A stretch of 64,000 bases of DNA from Paracoccaceae bacterium (GTDB lineage: Bacteria > Pseudomonadota > Alphaproteobacteria > Rhodobacterales > Rhodobacteraceae): the NCBI GenBank assembly GCA_020622085.1, contig JAHRYM010000002.1, positions 1,078,895-1,142,894 on the forward strand, written 5' to 3'. The notes under the pieces are model-generated. The model worked only from the letters and a program-made list of their open reading frames with translations, did not search any database and was not told the origin of the DNA. The translations under genes were made by a program, and so were the position numbers. This document shows, in pieces, positions 52,013 to 62,181 of this stretch (its first letter is position 1; each line of letters begins with the position of its first letter).

Positions 52013-54007
52013 GTGGACTTTCCGCTGATACGACTGGGCGGCCTTGCCATCGCCACGGCGCTGGCACTCAGCCTTGCGGCCGCAGGGCTGGCGCTGGCCT
52101 CGCGGCAAGGCCGCGACGCGGCGCGACTGGTCGCCGCGCGCAATGCGGTGCTGGCCGTCGCGGCGCTTCTCAGCTTCGGGATGGCGATCCTGATCCATGC
52201 CTTCGTCATCTCGGACTTCTCGGTGGCCTATGTCGCCCAGAACTCGAACCTTTCGCTGCCGGTGCTTTACAAGATCACCGCGACCTGGGGCGCGCATGAG
52301 GGCTCGCTTCTGCTCTGGGCCTGGTATCTGGGGGTGCTGTCGGCGGCGGCGGTGCTGATCCACTGGCGCGACCATCCGCTGTCGATGCCCTGGATCATCG
52401 CCACGCTGGCGCTGGTGCAGGCCGGGTTTCTGGCGCTGATCGTGTTCCTGTCCAACCCCTTCGCCACCCTGGCCCCGCTGCCGCCCGACGGCCGCGACCT
52501 GAACCCGCTGTTGCAGGATCCCGGCCTCGCCTTCCATCCGCCGGTGCTTTACCTCGGCTATGTCGGCTTTGCCGTGCCCTTCGCCTTTGCCGTGGCGGCG
52601 ATGATGCGGGCGCATGTCGGCACCGAATGGGTCAGCGCCGTGCGCCGCTGGGTGCTGTTCGCCTGGACGGCCCTGACCTCGGGCATCATCTTCGGCGGCT
52701 ACTGGGCCTATTACGAACTGGGCTGGGGCGGCTACTGGGCCTGGGATCCGGTCGAGAATGCCTCGCTGATGCCCTGGCTTGCCGGCACGGCGCTGATGCA
52801 TTCGATGATGGCGCAGGACCGGCGGCACATGTTCCGGCTGTGGAATGCCTTTCTGGTGGTGGCGACCTTCCTGCTGACGCTCTTGGGCACTTTCCTCGTG
52901 CGCTCGGGGGTGCTGACCTCGGTCCATGCCTTTGCCACCGATCCCGCACGGGGCGGCTATATCCTGGCCTTCATGGTGGTGGCGATGGGGGCGGGCTTCG
53001 GCCTCTTGATCTGGCGGGCGGAAAGCCTGGAATCCGACGCCGGGGTGGAAAGCCCGCTCTCGCGCGAGGCGGGGCTTCTGGCCAACAACGTGCTTCTGAT
53101 GATCGCGGCACTGATCGTGGTGATCGGCACCCTGTTCCCGCTGGCGGTCGAGCTTGCGACCGGGGACAAGATCTCGGTCGGGGCGCCCTATTTCAACCAT
53201 GTGATGGTGCCCTTGATGCTGGGGGTGATGGTGCTGATGGCGCTGGGGCCCTCGGTGCCGTGGCGGGCGATGCCGGGCGACAGGTTCACCCGGATCATGC
53301 GGCTGCCGGGCGCGGCGGCGCTGGTCGCGCTGGCGGCCGGGCTGGCGATGGGCGCGCGGGATGCGACGACCCTGGCGGCCATGACCATCATCGCCTTCGC
53401 AGCGACGGCAACCCTTGCCGACATCGGCCGCGCCATTGCCGCCCGCGCGCGGGTCGGCGGCACCGGCTGGGGCCGGGCGGCGCTGGCCGCGACCTTGCAG
53501 GGCCGCCGCCGGATGGGCGGGCTGATCGTTCATTTCGGCATGGTGCTGATCGGCGCGGGGATGATCGGCTCGGGCCTGTTTCAGCAGGCGCAGACCGTCC
53601 ACCTGCGCCCCGGCGAGGCGGCGGCGATCCACGGCTACGAGGTCCGGCTTGACGGGGTCGAGGACACGACCGGCCCGAACTGGCAAGGCAAGCTCGCGCG
53701 GTTCTCGATCCTGCGCGACGGGGCGGTGGTGGATACGATGCTGCCGGAACAAAGGTTCTACGAATTGCGCGGCATGGCCACGACCGAGACCGCGATCCGC
53801 TCGGAACTGGCGGGCGATCTCTACATCTTCTTCGGCGATGAGGACGCGGGCGCGGTGGTGGCGCAGATCTACTGGAACCCGCTGATCGGGCTGGTCTGGC
53901 TGGGCTGGATGGTGGTGCTGGCCGGTTCCTTCCTGTCGCTGACCGAAGCGGGGGCGCTGCGTCGCCGCGTGCCCCGCGCACAACCCAGCGAGGTGGCCGC
54001 CGAATGA
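52013..54007 (+). CDS. ccmF: Cytochrome c heme lyase subunit CcmF (NrfE-like)
   Basis: WWD motif LGWGGYWAWDPVENASLMPWLAGTALMHS; multiple TM; likely GTG start at 52013 behind GGAGGGG (alternative ATG 51998). Confidence 0.94.
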   Translation: MDFPLIRLGGLAIATALALSLAAAGLALASRQGRDAARLVAARNAVLAVAALLSFGMAILIHAFVISDFSVAYVAQNSNLSLPVLYKITATWGAHEGSLLLWAWYLGVLSAAAVLIHWRDHPLSMPWIIATLALVQAGFLALIVFLSNPFATLAPLPPDGRDLNPLLQDPGLAFHPPVLYLGYVGFAVPFAFAVAAMMRAHVGTEWVSAVRRWVLFAWTALTSGIIFGGYWAYYELGWGGYWAWDPVENASLMPWLAGTALMHSMMAQDRRHMFRLWNAFLVVATFLLTLLGTFLVRSGVLTSVHAFATDPARGGYILAFMVVAMGAGFGLLIWRAESLESDAGVESPLSREAGLLANNVLLMIAALIVVIGTLFPLAVELATGDKISVGAPYFNHVMVPLMLGVMVLMALGPSVPWRAMPGDRFTRIMRLPGAAALVALAAGLAMGARDATTLAAMTIIAFAATATLADIGRAIAARARVGGTGWGRAALAATLQGRRRMGGLIVHFGMVLIGAGMIGSGLFQQAQTVHLRPGEAAAIHGYEVRLDGVEDTTGPNWQGKLARFSILRDGAVVDTMLPEQRFYELRGMATTETAIRSELAGDLYIFFGDEDAGAVVAQIYWNPLIGLVWLGWMVVLAGSFLSLTEAGALRRRVPRAQPSEVAAE

Positions 54008-54567
54008 TGCAGGATCATGTGACACGCTCGCGGCGCATCCGGCCGTGGAAACTGGCGCTGGTGGGGGCGATGGGGCTGACGATGGCGATGCTGGCGCTGG
54101 GGCTGACGCGGGATGCCTCGGTCGTCCCCTCGGCGCTGGTCGGCCGGGCGATGCCCGCCTTCGACCTGCCGCTGCTCGAAGGCGAGGGGTGGCTTGCCTC
54201 GGCCCAGGTCGAGGGGCGGCCGGTGGTGCTGAACTTCTGGGCGTCATGGTGCGGGACGTGCCGCGAGGAGCATCCCGAACTGGTCCGCCTCGGCCTGCGG
54301 GCACAGGCGAAGGGCGAATTTGCCATCGCCGGAATCAACTATCGCGACGATCCCGAACGGGCGCTGCACTTTTTGCGGCGCGAGGGGCAGTTTCCCTATG
54401 CCTCGGCGATGGATCCGCGCGGGCGGATGGGTATCGACTATGGCGTCTACGGCATGCCCGAGACCTTCTTCATCGACGCCTCGGGCGTGGTGCGCGGCCG
54501 TCATCCCGGCCCGCTGACCCCCGCCGTGCTGGCCCGGATGCTGCCCCTGATCGGAGTCGAGCCATGA
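54004..54567 (+). CDS. ccmG: Thiol:disulfide interchange protein CcmG/DsbE
   Basis: Thioredoxin-like VVLNFWASWCGTCREEHPEL; overlaps ccmF and ccmH. Confidence 0.93.
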   Translation: MMQDHVTRSRRIRPWKLALVGAMGLTMAMLALGLTRDASVVPSALVGRAMPAFDLPLLEGEGWLASAQVEGRPVVLNFWASWCGTCREEHPELVRLGLRAQAKGEFAIAGINYRDDPERALHFLRREGQFPYASAMDPRGRMGIDYGVYGMPETFFIDASGVVRGRHPGPLTPAVLARMLPLIGVEP

Positions 54568-55016
54568 TCCGCGCGCTGATCCTGGGCCTTGCCCTTGCCC
54601 TTGCCCTGCCGCTTGCCGCCCCCGCCCAGACCGCGACCGTGGCCGAGGCCCCCGACGAGCCGCGCATCCGCGCGCTGGCGCAGACGCTGCGCTGCCCGGT
54701 CTGCCAAAGCGAGTCGATCCTGGAAAGCCGCTCCTCGACCGCCTACGAGATGATGGTGATCCTGCGCGAGATGGTGGCCGAAGGCCGCGGCGATGCCGAG
54801 ATCGTCGAATTCTTCCGCAGCCGCTATGGCAATTACGTCATGCTGGCCCCGCCGCGAAACGGGCCGGGCGGGGTGATCTGGCTGCTGGCACCGACCCTGC
54901 TGGCCGGCGGGGGCGGGTTCTTCCTCTGGCGTCTGCGCCAGCGCGGGGCCGTGGTGGAGGTCCCGGCGCAGGCTCCGACCCTCGATGCCGAGCAGCTGCG
55001 GGGGACCGGGCTATGA
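54564..55016 (+). CDS. ccmH: Cytochrome c-type biogenesis protein CcmH
   Basis: Signal peptide, LRCPVCQSESILESRSSTAYEMMVILREMVAEGRGDAEIVEFFRSRYGNYVMLAPP, C-terminal TM. Confidence 0.94.
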   Translation: MIRALILGLALALALPLAAPAQTATVAEAPDEPRIRALAQTLRCPVCQSESILESRSSTAYEMMVILREMVAEGRGDAEIVEFFRSRYGNYVMLAPPRNGPGGVIWLLAPTLLAGGGGFFLWRLRQRGAVVEVPAQAPTLDAEQLRGTGL

Positions 55017-55957
55017 CCGTGCTTGTCATTGCGCTGGCGATGCTGGCCGCCGCCCTTGCCGCGCTGGCCATTCCGCTGTTCGGCCCGGCCCCCGCGCCGC
55101 TGGGTCACGGGCTGGAGGATGCAGCCCCGGTTGCCCGCTGGGAGGGCGAGCGCGCCCGGCTGGTCGCCGCGATGCGCGACAACGATCTGGCGCTGGCCGA
55201 GGGGCGGCTGGACGGCACGGTGCATCAATCGACGGCCAGCCGGCTGGCGGCCGAGGCCGAGCGCGTGCTGTCACGCCTGCGCGCCGCGCGCGACCAGTTC
55301 CAGGCCCCGGCACCGCTGGCCGAGATCGCGCCCCGCGCGGCCCTGTCGCATCTGGCGGTGATGGGCCTTGTGCTGGTGGTCGCTGTGCTTTCGGCGCAGG
55401 CTGCGGGGTGGCAGGACATCAACCTTGTCGGCAGCCCGCATGCCGACGGCTCGATCCCGCTGGACGGCACCGCCCCGCCGATGGCCACGGGCGAAGACAT
55501 GCCCGACATTGGCGCCATGGTCGCCGGGCTGGAGGCGCGGGTGGCCGAAGGCGATGCCACGGCGGAGGAGATCAAGATGCTCCTGCGCAGCTATGACACG
55601 CTGGGGCGGCTGGCCGATGCCCGCCCGGTGCTGCAAGGCGCGCTGGCCCGCTTCCCCGCGGATCCCGAGTTCCGGCTGGGCTGGCTGCGGCTGGTGGTCA
55701 GCCTGCCAGAGCCGGGCGATGCCGCCCGGGCGCTGCCGTTGGCCGAGGGGCTGATCGCCGAGATCCCCGACCTGCTGGAGGCGCGCTGGTATCGCAGCCT
55801 CCTGCTGGTCGGCGCGGCCCGGCGCGACGAAGCTTTGGCCGAGCTGCGCGGCATGGCCCCGCTTCTTCCTGCCGACAGCCCCGCCGGCCGCGCCGTGGCC
55901 GGGCTGATCGCCGATCTGGAAACCCTGCCCGCCCCGCCCGAAGGAGCATCGCCATGA
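55013..55957 (+). CDS. ccmI: c-type cytochrome biogenesis protein CcmI (CycH-like, TPR)
   Basis: Two N-terminal TM helices and TPR-like C-terminus; position after ccmH. Confidence 0.85.
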   Translation: MTVLVIALAMLAAALAALAIPLFGPAPAPLGHGLEDAAPVARWEGERARLVAAMRDNDLALAEGRLDGTVHQSTASRLAAEAERVLSRLRAARDQFQAPAPLAEIAPRAALSHLAVMGLVLVVAVLSAQAAGWQDINLVGSPHADGSIPLDGTAPPMATGEDMPDIGAMVAGLEARVAEGDATAEEIKMLLRSYDTLGRLADARPVLQGALARFPADPEFRLGWLRLVVSLPEPGDAARALPLAEGLIAEIPDLLEARWYRSLLLVGAARRDEALAELRGMAPLLPADSPAGRAVAGLIADLETLPAPPEGASP

Positions 55958-57210
55958 GGGATGACACCGCCCCGTTTTCCGCCGGTCCCGAGGCCCCCGA
56001 CTATCTGGGCCTGATCGAGGATTACCTCTCCGGGCTGAAGGCCGAGGGGCGCTATCGCACCTTCCAGCTGCACGACCGCCGCAGCGGGGGCTTTCCCCAT
56101 TCGGTGATCCAGACGGCGGACGGTCCGCGAGAAGTGGTGGTCTGGTGCTCGAACGACTATCTCGGCATGGGCCAGCACCCCGCCGTCTGCGCCGCGATGA
56201 AGGCGGCGATCGACAGCCACGGCGCGGGGGCGGGGGGCACGCGCAACATCTCGGGCAATCACGGGCCGGTGGTGGCGCTGGAACGGGAACTGGCGCTGCT
56301 GCATGGCAAGGAGGCGGCGCTGGTCCTGGGCTGCGGCTGGCTGGCCAATCAGGCGGTGCTTTCGGCGCTGGGGCGGCTTTTGCCCGACTGCATCATCCTG
56401 TCCGACGAGATGAACCACGCCAGCATGATCGAGGGCATCCGCGCCGGGCGCTGCGAGAAACAGGTGTTCCGCCACAACGATCTGGCGCATCTGGAGGCGC
56501 TGCTGGCCGCCCAGCCGCCGGGCCGCTGCAAGCTGATCGCAGTCGAAAGCGTCTATTCCATGGACGGCGACCTCGCCCCCCTGGCCGGGATCGTGGCGCT
56601 GGCCGAACGCTATGGCGCGCTCACCTATCTGGACGAGGTCCACGCCGTCGGCATGTATGGCCCGACCGGCGCCGGCATCGCCGAGGCGCAGGGGCTGGCG
56701 CACCGGATCGACATCATCCAGGGCACGCTGGCCAAGGCCTATGGCGTGATCGGCGGCTATGTCGCGGGCAAGGCGGCGGTGGTCGATGCCATCCGTTCCA
56801 GCGGGACCGGCTTCATCTTCACCACGGCGATTCCCCCGGCGGTCGCGGCGGGGGCGCTGGCCTCGGTCCGGCATCTGCGCGGCGACGGGACGCTACGCGC
56901 GGCGCTGGCGGGGCGCGCGGCCCGGCTGCGCGGCCTGCTGGATGCGGCCCGCCTGCCGCATCTGCCGAACCCAAGCCATATCGTGCCGCTGATCGTCGGC
57001 GACGCGGCGCGCTGCCGGGAATTGTCGGACATGCTGCTGGCCGACCATGCGATCTATGTCCAGCCGATCAACTATCCCACCGTCCCGCGCGGGACCGAAC
57101 GGCTGCGCATCACCGCCACACCGCTGCATGACGATGCGATGATGGACACTCTGGTTCAGGCGCTGGTCGGCTGCTGGGAGGCGATGCAACTGCCAAGGTC
57201 GCGGCCATGA
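55954..57210 (+). CDS. hemA: 5-aminolevulinate synthase
   Basis: [87 protein letters not shown]. Confidence 0.92.
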   Translation: MRDDTAPFSAGPEAPDYLGLIEDYLSGLKAEGRYRTFQLHDRRSGGFPHSVIQTADGPREVVVWCSNDYLGMGQHPAVCAAMKAAIDSHGAGAGGTRNISGNHGPVVALERELALLHGKEAALVLGCGWLANQAVLSALGRLLPDCIILSDEMNHASMIEGIRAGRCEKQVFRHNDLAHLEALLAAQPPGRCKLIAVESVYSMDGDLAPLAGIVALAERYGALTYLDEVHAVGMYGPTGAGIAEAQGLAHRIDIIQGTLAKAYGVIGGYVAGKAAVVDAIRSSGTGFIFTTAIPPAVAAGALASVRHLRGDGTLRAALAGRAARLRGLLDAARLPHLPNPSHIVPLIVGDAARCRELSDMLLADHAIYVQPINYPTVPRGTERLRITATPLHDDAMMDTLVQALVGCWEAMQLPRSRP

Positions 57211-57632
57211 GGCGGCTGGCCAAACGCCGCCGGGTGCAGCTTCTGGCGGGCGCTGCCCTGTTCCTTGCCGCCTCGGTCGCGCTGTTCGGCTATGCCTTCC
57301 GCGACGGCATCCAGTATCTCCGCACCCCGACCGAGGTGGCCGCCAATGCCCCCGGCCCGGCCGAGACCTTCCGCATCGGCGGCATGGTCAAGCCCGGCAG
57401 CCTGGCCCGCGCCGGGACCGACATCCGGTTCACCGTCAGCGATGGCACCGCCGAACTGGAGGTCGTCTATTCCGGCATCACCCCCGACCTCTTTGCCGAG
57501 GGCGCGGGCGTGGTCGCCACCGGGCGGCTGGTCGATGGCCGCTTTCAGGCCGAGACCATCCTTGCCAAGCATGACGAGGACTACATTCCGCGCGAGCTGG
57601 CCGACATGGGGCTGGCCGACGGCGAGGGCTGA
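57207..57632 (+). CDS. ccmE: Cytochrome c maturation heme chaperone CcmE
   Basis: Single N-terminal [14 protein letters not shown], heme-binding [12 protein letters not shown] (HDXXY). Confidence 0.94.
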   Translation: MRRLAKRRRVQLLAGAALFLAASVALFGYAFRDGIQYLRTPTEVAANAPGPAETFRIGGMVKPGSLARAGTDIRFTVSDGTAELEVVYSGITPDLFAEGAGVVATGRLVDGRFQAETILAKHDEDYIPRELADMGLADGEG

Positions 57633-57657
57633 ACCCCGTTCCGGATCATGCCGGGTG

Positions 57658-58386
57658 TCAGCCGTGCGGCATTCCCGGGATCGCGCTCAGTTCTGCCAAC
57701 ACCGCCCCTGCGGCGGCGCGCGGGTCTGCCGCCATCCAGATCGGACGACCGACCACGATGTGGTCGGCACCGTCGGCGATGGCCTGTGCAGGCGTGGCCA
57801 CGCGCTTCTGGTCGCCGTGCGCTGCACCTGCCGGGCGCACGCCCGGCGTGACGATCAGGCGGCCTGCGGCTTCGGGCAGGGCACGGATCATCGCGGCTTC
57901 CTGCGGGCTGGCGATCACGCCATCTGCGCCAGCCTCGAAGGCGCGCGCGGCCCGCGTGGCGACCAGATCGGGGATGCTGCCATCGCGGATCAGCGCCGCG
58001 TCGAGATCGGCGCGGTCGAGCGAGGTCAGGATCGTGACCGCCAGTATTTTCATGCTGCTGCCGCTCGCACCTTCGCGCGCGGCCCGCACCACATGCGGGT
58101 CGCCATGGACCGTGAGGAAATCCAGATCGAATCGGGCAAGCCCGCGCACCGCCGCCTCGATCGTGGCGCCGATGTCGAAAAGCTTCATGTCCAGAAAGAT
58201 GCGTTTGCCGTGTTCCTGCTTGAGTTCATTGGCCAGCGCGAGCCCGCCCCCCGTCAGCATCCCCAGCCCGATCTTGTAGAAACCGACCGAGTCACCCAGC
58301 TTTTGTGCCAGATCCAGCCCTGAAACCGCATCTGGCACGTCCAGCGCGACGATCAGGCGGTTGTCGGATTTTTTCCGTGAGGTCAT
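57658..58386 (-). CDS. pyrF: Orotidine-5'-phosphate decarboxylase
   Basis: RLIVALDVPDAVSGLDLAQKLGDSVGFYKIGLG; FLDMKLFDIGATIEAAV. Confidence 0.95.
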   Translation of the reverse strand: MTSRKKSDNRLIVALDVPDAVSGLDLAQKLGDSVGFYKIGLGMLTGGGLALANELKQEHGKRIFLDMKLFDIGATIEAAVRGLARFDLDFLTVHGDPHVVRAAREGASGSSMKILAVTILTSLDRADLDAALIRDGSIPDLVATRAARAFEAGADGVIASPQEAAMIRALPEAAGRLIVTPGVRPAGAAHGDQKRVATPAQAIADGADHIVVGRPIWMAADPRAAAGAVLAELSAIPGMPHG

Positions 58387-58553
58387 TCGGTTCTCCTGCG
58401 GGGTCTTGATCGGTTTTTTCCTGATTGGGCTGCCACCCGCGGGACTGTCAAGCGGCAGAAGGGCTCTCGACACTGCCGCGCGTGGGACTATCGTGCCGGA
58501 GAGGGCGGCGCGTTTCCACCGGGCTGCCGTCGAAGCCTATGGGGATACGGGTG

Positions 58554-59300
58554 ATGGCGCGAGTGATACTGGAAATCTGTGTGGACAGCCCGGAAGGGCT
58601 TGCCGCGGCAATCGAGGGCGGGGCTGACCGGATCGAGTTATGCGCGGCGCTGAACCTGGGCGGGCTGACCCCTTCGCCGGGAATGATCGAGAAGGCCCGC
58701 AAGGCGCGGATCCCGGTGGTGGCGATGGTTCGTCCCCGCGCCGGGGATTTCGTCTATGGCCCGGACGACCTTGAGGTGATGGAGGCCGATATCGGCGCCA
58801 TCCGCGCGGCGGGGCTTTCGGGGGTGGTCTTCGGCGCAAGCCGGCCGGATGGCCGGCTGGACGAATCCAGCCTTGCGCGACTGGTTGCCGTGGCAGGAGA
58901 TCTGGAACTGACCCTGCACCGCTGCTTCGATCTGGTTCCCGATCGGGCCGAGGCGATGGAGGTTGCCGTGCGGCTGGGATTTGCCCGTATCCTGACGTCG
59001 GGCGGTGCCACGACGGCCACGGCCGGATACCATGACATTGCCGACATGATTGCGCTGGCACGCGGCCGGATCGCAATCATGCCCGGGTCGGGGATCACGC
59101 CTTCCAACGCGGGCTCCCTGCTGGAGCGGTTGCCGGTGACGGATATCCACGCCTCTTGCGGGGCACGGCTTGGTGTCGCGCCTCGGACGGTGACGCTTGG
59201 CTTCGCCACCGGCACCGAAAAGCAGACCGAAGCCAGCCGCGTGCGGGCGCTCAAGCAGGCCGTGACACGCAACGGTGCGCCAAAACTTCGGACCTCGTGA
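58554..59300 (+). CDS. cutC: Copper homeostasis protein CutC
   Basis: ILEICVDSPEGLAAAIEGGADRIELCAALNLGGLTPSPGMI. Confidence 0.93.
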   Translation: MARVILEICVDSPEGLAAAIEGGADRIELCAALNLGGLTPSPGMIEKARKARIPVVAMVRPRAGDFVYGPDDLEVMEADIGAIRAAGLSGVVFGASRPDGRLDESSLARLVAVAGDLELTLHRCFDLVPDRAEAMEVAVRLGFARILTSGGATTATAGYHDIADMIALARGRIAIMPGSGITPSNAGSLLERLPVTDIHASCGARLGVAPRTVTLGFATGTEKQTEASRVRALKQAVTRNGAPKLRTS

Positions 59301-59421
59301 CGCAGGCGCTCATCTTGAAATGCCCGCATGGTCTTCACATGTGGGCCATGAGACCCGGGAAGGACGTGCCGCAATGGCGGGCGTTCCATGTGCCGGGGGC
59401 TTTTGAAAAGGAGATGAGCCG

Positions 59422-62037
59422 ATGAACATGGAAAAGTTCACGGAACGGTCGCGCGGCTTTCTGCAGGCGGCGCAGACCATCGCGATGCGCGAGGGACATC
59501 AGCGCCTGACGCCCGAACACCTTCTGAAAGCATTGATGGATGACGATCAGGGCCTTTCGGCCAACCTGATCCGCCGCGCCGGGGGCGAGCCTGCGCGCGT
59601 CGTCGAATCCGTCGATCTGGCGGTGTCGAAGCTGCCGAAGGTCTCGGGTGGGTCGGGCGAGGTCTACACCGACCCGTCGCTGGTGCGGGTTCTGGACGAG
59701 GCCGAGAAGGTCGCCCAGAAGGCGGGCGACAGCTTTGTGCCGGTCGAACGCATTCTGATGGCGCTGGCGATGGTCAATACCCGCGCCAAGGATGCTCTGG
59801 ATGCCGGCGCCGTGTCGGCGCAGAAGCTGAACACCGCGATCAACGACATCCGCAAGGGCCGCACGGCGGATTCGGCTTCGTCCGAAGACACGATGGAGGC
59901 CCTGAAGAAATACGCCCGCGACCTGACCGAGGCCGCCGAACTGGGCAAGATCGACCCGATCATCGGCCGGGACGAGGAAATCCGCCGTGCCATGCAGGTG
60001 CTGAGCCGCCGCACCAAGAACAACCCGGTGCTGATCGGTGAACCCGGCGTCGGCAAGACGGCGATCGCCGAGGGCCTGGCGCTGCGCATCATCGACGGCG
60101 ACGTGCCCGAAAGCCTGAAGAACAAGAAGCTGATGGCGCTGGACATGGGCGCGCTGATCGCCGGTGCGAAATACCGCGGCGAATTCGAGGAACGCCTGAA
60201 GGCGATCCTGAAGGAGATCGAGGCGGCGTCGGGCGAAATCATCCTGTTCATCGACGAACTGCACACGCTGGTTGGCGCGGGCAAGGCAGATGGGGCGATG
60301 GATGCCGCGAACCTGATCAAACCCGCGCTGGCGCGGGGCGAACTGCACTGCATCGGCGCCACGACGCTGGACGAATACCGCAAGTATATCGAAAAGGACG
60401 CGGCGCTGGCCCGGCGCTTCCAGCCGGTTCTGGTTGAGGAACCGACGGTCGAGGACACCATCTCGATCCTGCGCGGGATCAAGGAGAAATACGAGCTTCA
60501 CCACGGTGTGCGAATCTCCGATTCGGCGCTGGTGGCGGCGGCGACCCTTTCGCACCGCTACATCACCGACCGCTTCCTGCCAGACAAGGCCATCGACCTG
60601 ATGGACGAGGCGGCGTCGCGCCTGCGGATGGAAGTGGACAGCAAGCCCGAGGAACTGGACCAGCTGGACCGGCAGATCCTGCAGATGCAGATCGAGGCCG
60701 AGGCGCTGAAGAAGGAAGACGACGCCGCCAGCAAGGACCGTCTGGAAAAGATCGAGAAGGAATTGGGCGACCTGCAGCAACGCTCGGCCGAGATGACGGC
60801 GCGCTGGCAGGCCGAACGCGACAAGCTCGAATCGTCGCGGGGGCTCAAGGAACAACTGGACCACGCGCGGGCGCAGCTTGAACAGGCGAAGCGCGAAGGC
60901 AACCTCGCCAAGGCCGGTGAGTTGTCCTACGGAGTCATTCCGGGGCTGGAACGGCAACTGACGGAAAGCGAGACCAAGGAAGACGGGCTGATGGTGGAAG
61001 AAGCCGTGCGCCCCGAACAGATCGCCGAGGTGGTGGAACGCTGGACCGGCATTCCCACGTCGAAGATGCTGGAAGGCGAACGCGAAAAGCTTCTGCGTAT
61101 GGAAGAGGAACTGGGCAAGCGGGTCATCGGTCAGCGGCAAGCCGTGGTTGCGGTTTCGAACGCGGTGCGCCGTGCGCGGGCGGGGCTCAACGACGAAAAC
61201 CGGCCGCTGGGGTCGTTCCTGTTCCTTGGGCCGACCGGCGTCGGCAAGACCGAACTGACGAAGGCGGTGGCCGAGTATCTTTTTGACGACGACAGCGCGA
61301 TGGTCCGCATCGACATGTCCGAATTCATGGAGAAACACGCCGTCGCCCGCCTGATCGGCGCGCCTCCGGGCTATGTCGGCTATGACGAAGGCGGTGTGCT
61401 GACCGAAGCCGTGCGGCGCCGGCCCTATCAGGTCGTGCTGTTCGACGAGGTGGAAAAGGCGCACCCGGACGTGTTCAACGTGCTCTTGCAGGTGCTGGAC
61501 GATGGCGTGCTGACCGATGGCCAGGGCCGCACGGTCGACTTCAAGCAGACGCTGATCGTGCTGACCTCGAACCTGGGCAGCCAGGCGCTGAGCCTTCTGC
61601 CGGAAGGCACCGACAGCTCGGCGGCCCGCGCCGATGTGATGGAAGCGGTGCGGGCGCATTTCCGGCCTGAATTCCTGAACCGTCTGGATGAGACGATCAT
61701 CTTCGACCGGCTGACGCGTGACGACATGGACGGTATCGTGTTGATCCAGCTTCGCCGGCTGGAAAAGCGCCTGGCGCAGCGCAAGATCACGCTTGATCTG
61801 GACGATGCGGCGCGCAAGTGGCTGGCGGACGAAGGCTATGACCCGGTCTTCGGCGCGCGGCCCCTGAAGCGGGTGATCCAGCGCAGTCTGCAGGACCGTC
61901 TGGCCGAGATGATCCTGTCGGGCGAGGTGCTTGACGGATCGACCGTCACGGTGACGGCCGGTGTGGATGGTCTGGTGGTTGGCGGACACATCAGCCAATC
62001 GGGCCGCGAACGCCCCCATGCGGCGGCGCTGCACTGA
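59422..62037 (+). CDS. clpB: ATP-dependent chaperone ClpB
   Basis: 871 aa; [15 protein letters not shown] and [19 protein letters not shown]; ClpB middle domain. Confidence 0.97.
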   Translation: MNMEKFTERSRGFLQAAQTIAMREGHQRLTPEHLLKALMDDDQGLSANLIRRAGGEPARVVESVDLAVSKLPKVSGGSGEVYTDPSLVRVLDEAEKVAQKAGDSFVPVERILMALAMVNTRAKDALDAGAVSAQKLNTAINDIRKGRTADSASSEDTMEALKKYARDLTEAAELGKIDPIIGRDEEIRRAMQVLSRRTKNNPVLIGEPGVGKTAIAEGLALRIIDGDVPESLKNKKLMALDMGALIAGAKYRGEFEERLKAILKEIEAASGEIILFIDELHTLVGAGKADGAMDAANLIKPALARGELHCIGATTLDEYRKYIEKDAALARRFQPVLVEEPTVEDTISILRGIKEKYELHHGVRISDSALVAAATLSHRYITDRFLPDKAIDLMDEAASRLRMEVDSKPEELDQLDRQILQMQIEAEALKKEDDAASKDRLEKIEKELGDLQQRSAEMTARWQAERDKLESSRGLKEQLDHARAQLEQAKREGNLAKAGELSYGVIPGLERQLTESETKEDGLMVEEAVRPEQIAEVVERWTGIPTSKMLEGEREKLLRMEEELGKRVIGQRQAVVAVSNAVRRARAGLNDENRPLGSFLFLGPTGVGKTELTKAVAEYLFDDDSAMVRIDMSEFMEKHAVARLIGAPPGYVGYDEGGVLTEAVRRRPYQVVLFDEVEKAHPDVFNVLLQVLDDGVLTDGQGRTVDFKQTLIVLTSNLGSQALSLLPEGTDSSAARADVMEAVRAHFRPEFLNRLDETIIFDRLTRDDMDGIVLIQLRRLEKRLAQRKITLDLDDAARKWLADEGYDPVFGARPLKRVIQRSLQDRLAEMILSGEVLDGSTVTVTAGVDGLVVGGHISQSGRERPHAAALH

Positions 62038-62049
62038 CATTGCGAAGCG

Positions 62050-62078
62050 ATTGGGCCGCCCCCCGGGGTGGCCCTTTT
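62050..62078 (+). terminator. Intrinsic terminator downstream of clpB
   Basis: GGGCCGCCCC-CCGGGGTGGCCC followed by TTTT. Confidence 0.65.
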
Positions 62079-62181
62079 CTGGCCCGCGTCACGATTTACC
62101 ACGGCATCGTTACACCCGCGTCATAGGATCTCTGCCATAGATTAGGGGTTCAGCCGGATACCTCATCCGCAGGAGGCCCCG

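Noticed and set aside
51983-54304. 773-aa minus-strand ORF opposite ccmF/ccmG
   Set aside because: Pro/Arg/His-rich antisense shadow; ccmF and ccmG are clear.
59335-62040. 901-aa minus-strand ORF opposite clpB
   Set aside because: GC-rich antisense shadow frame; clpB on the plus strand is unambiguous and the antisense product has no recognisable domain.
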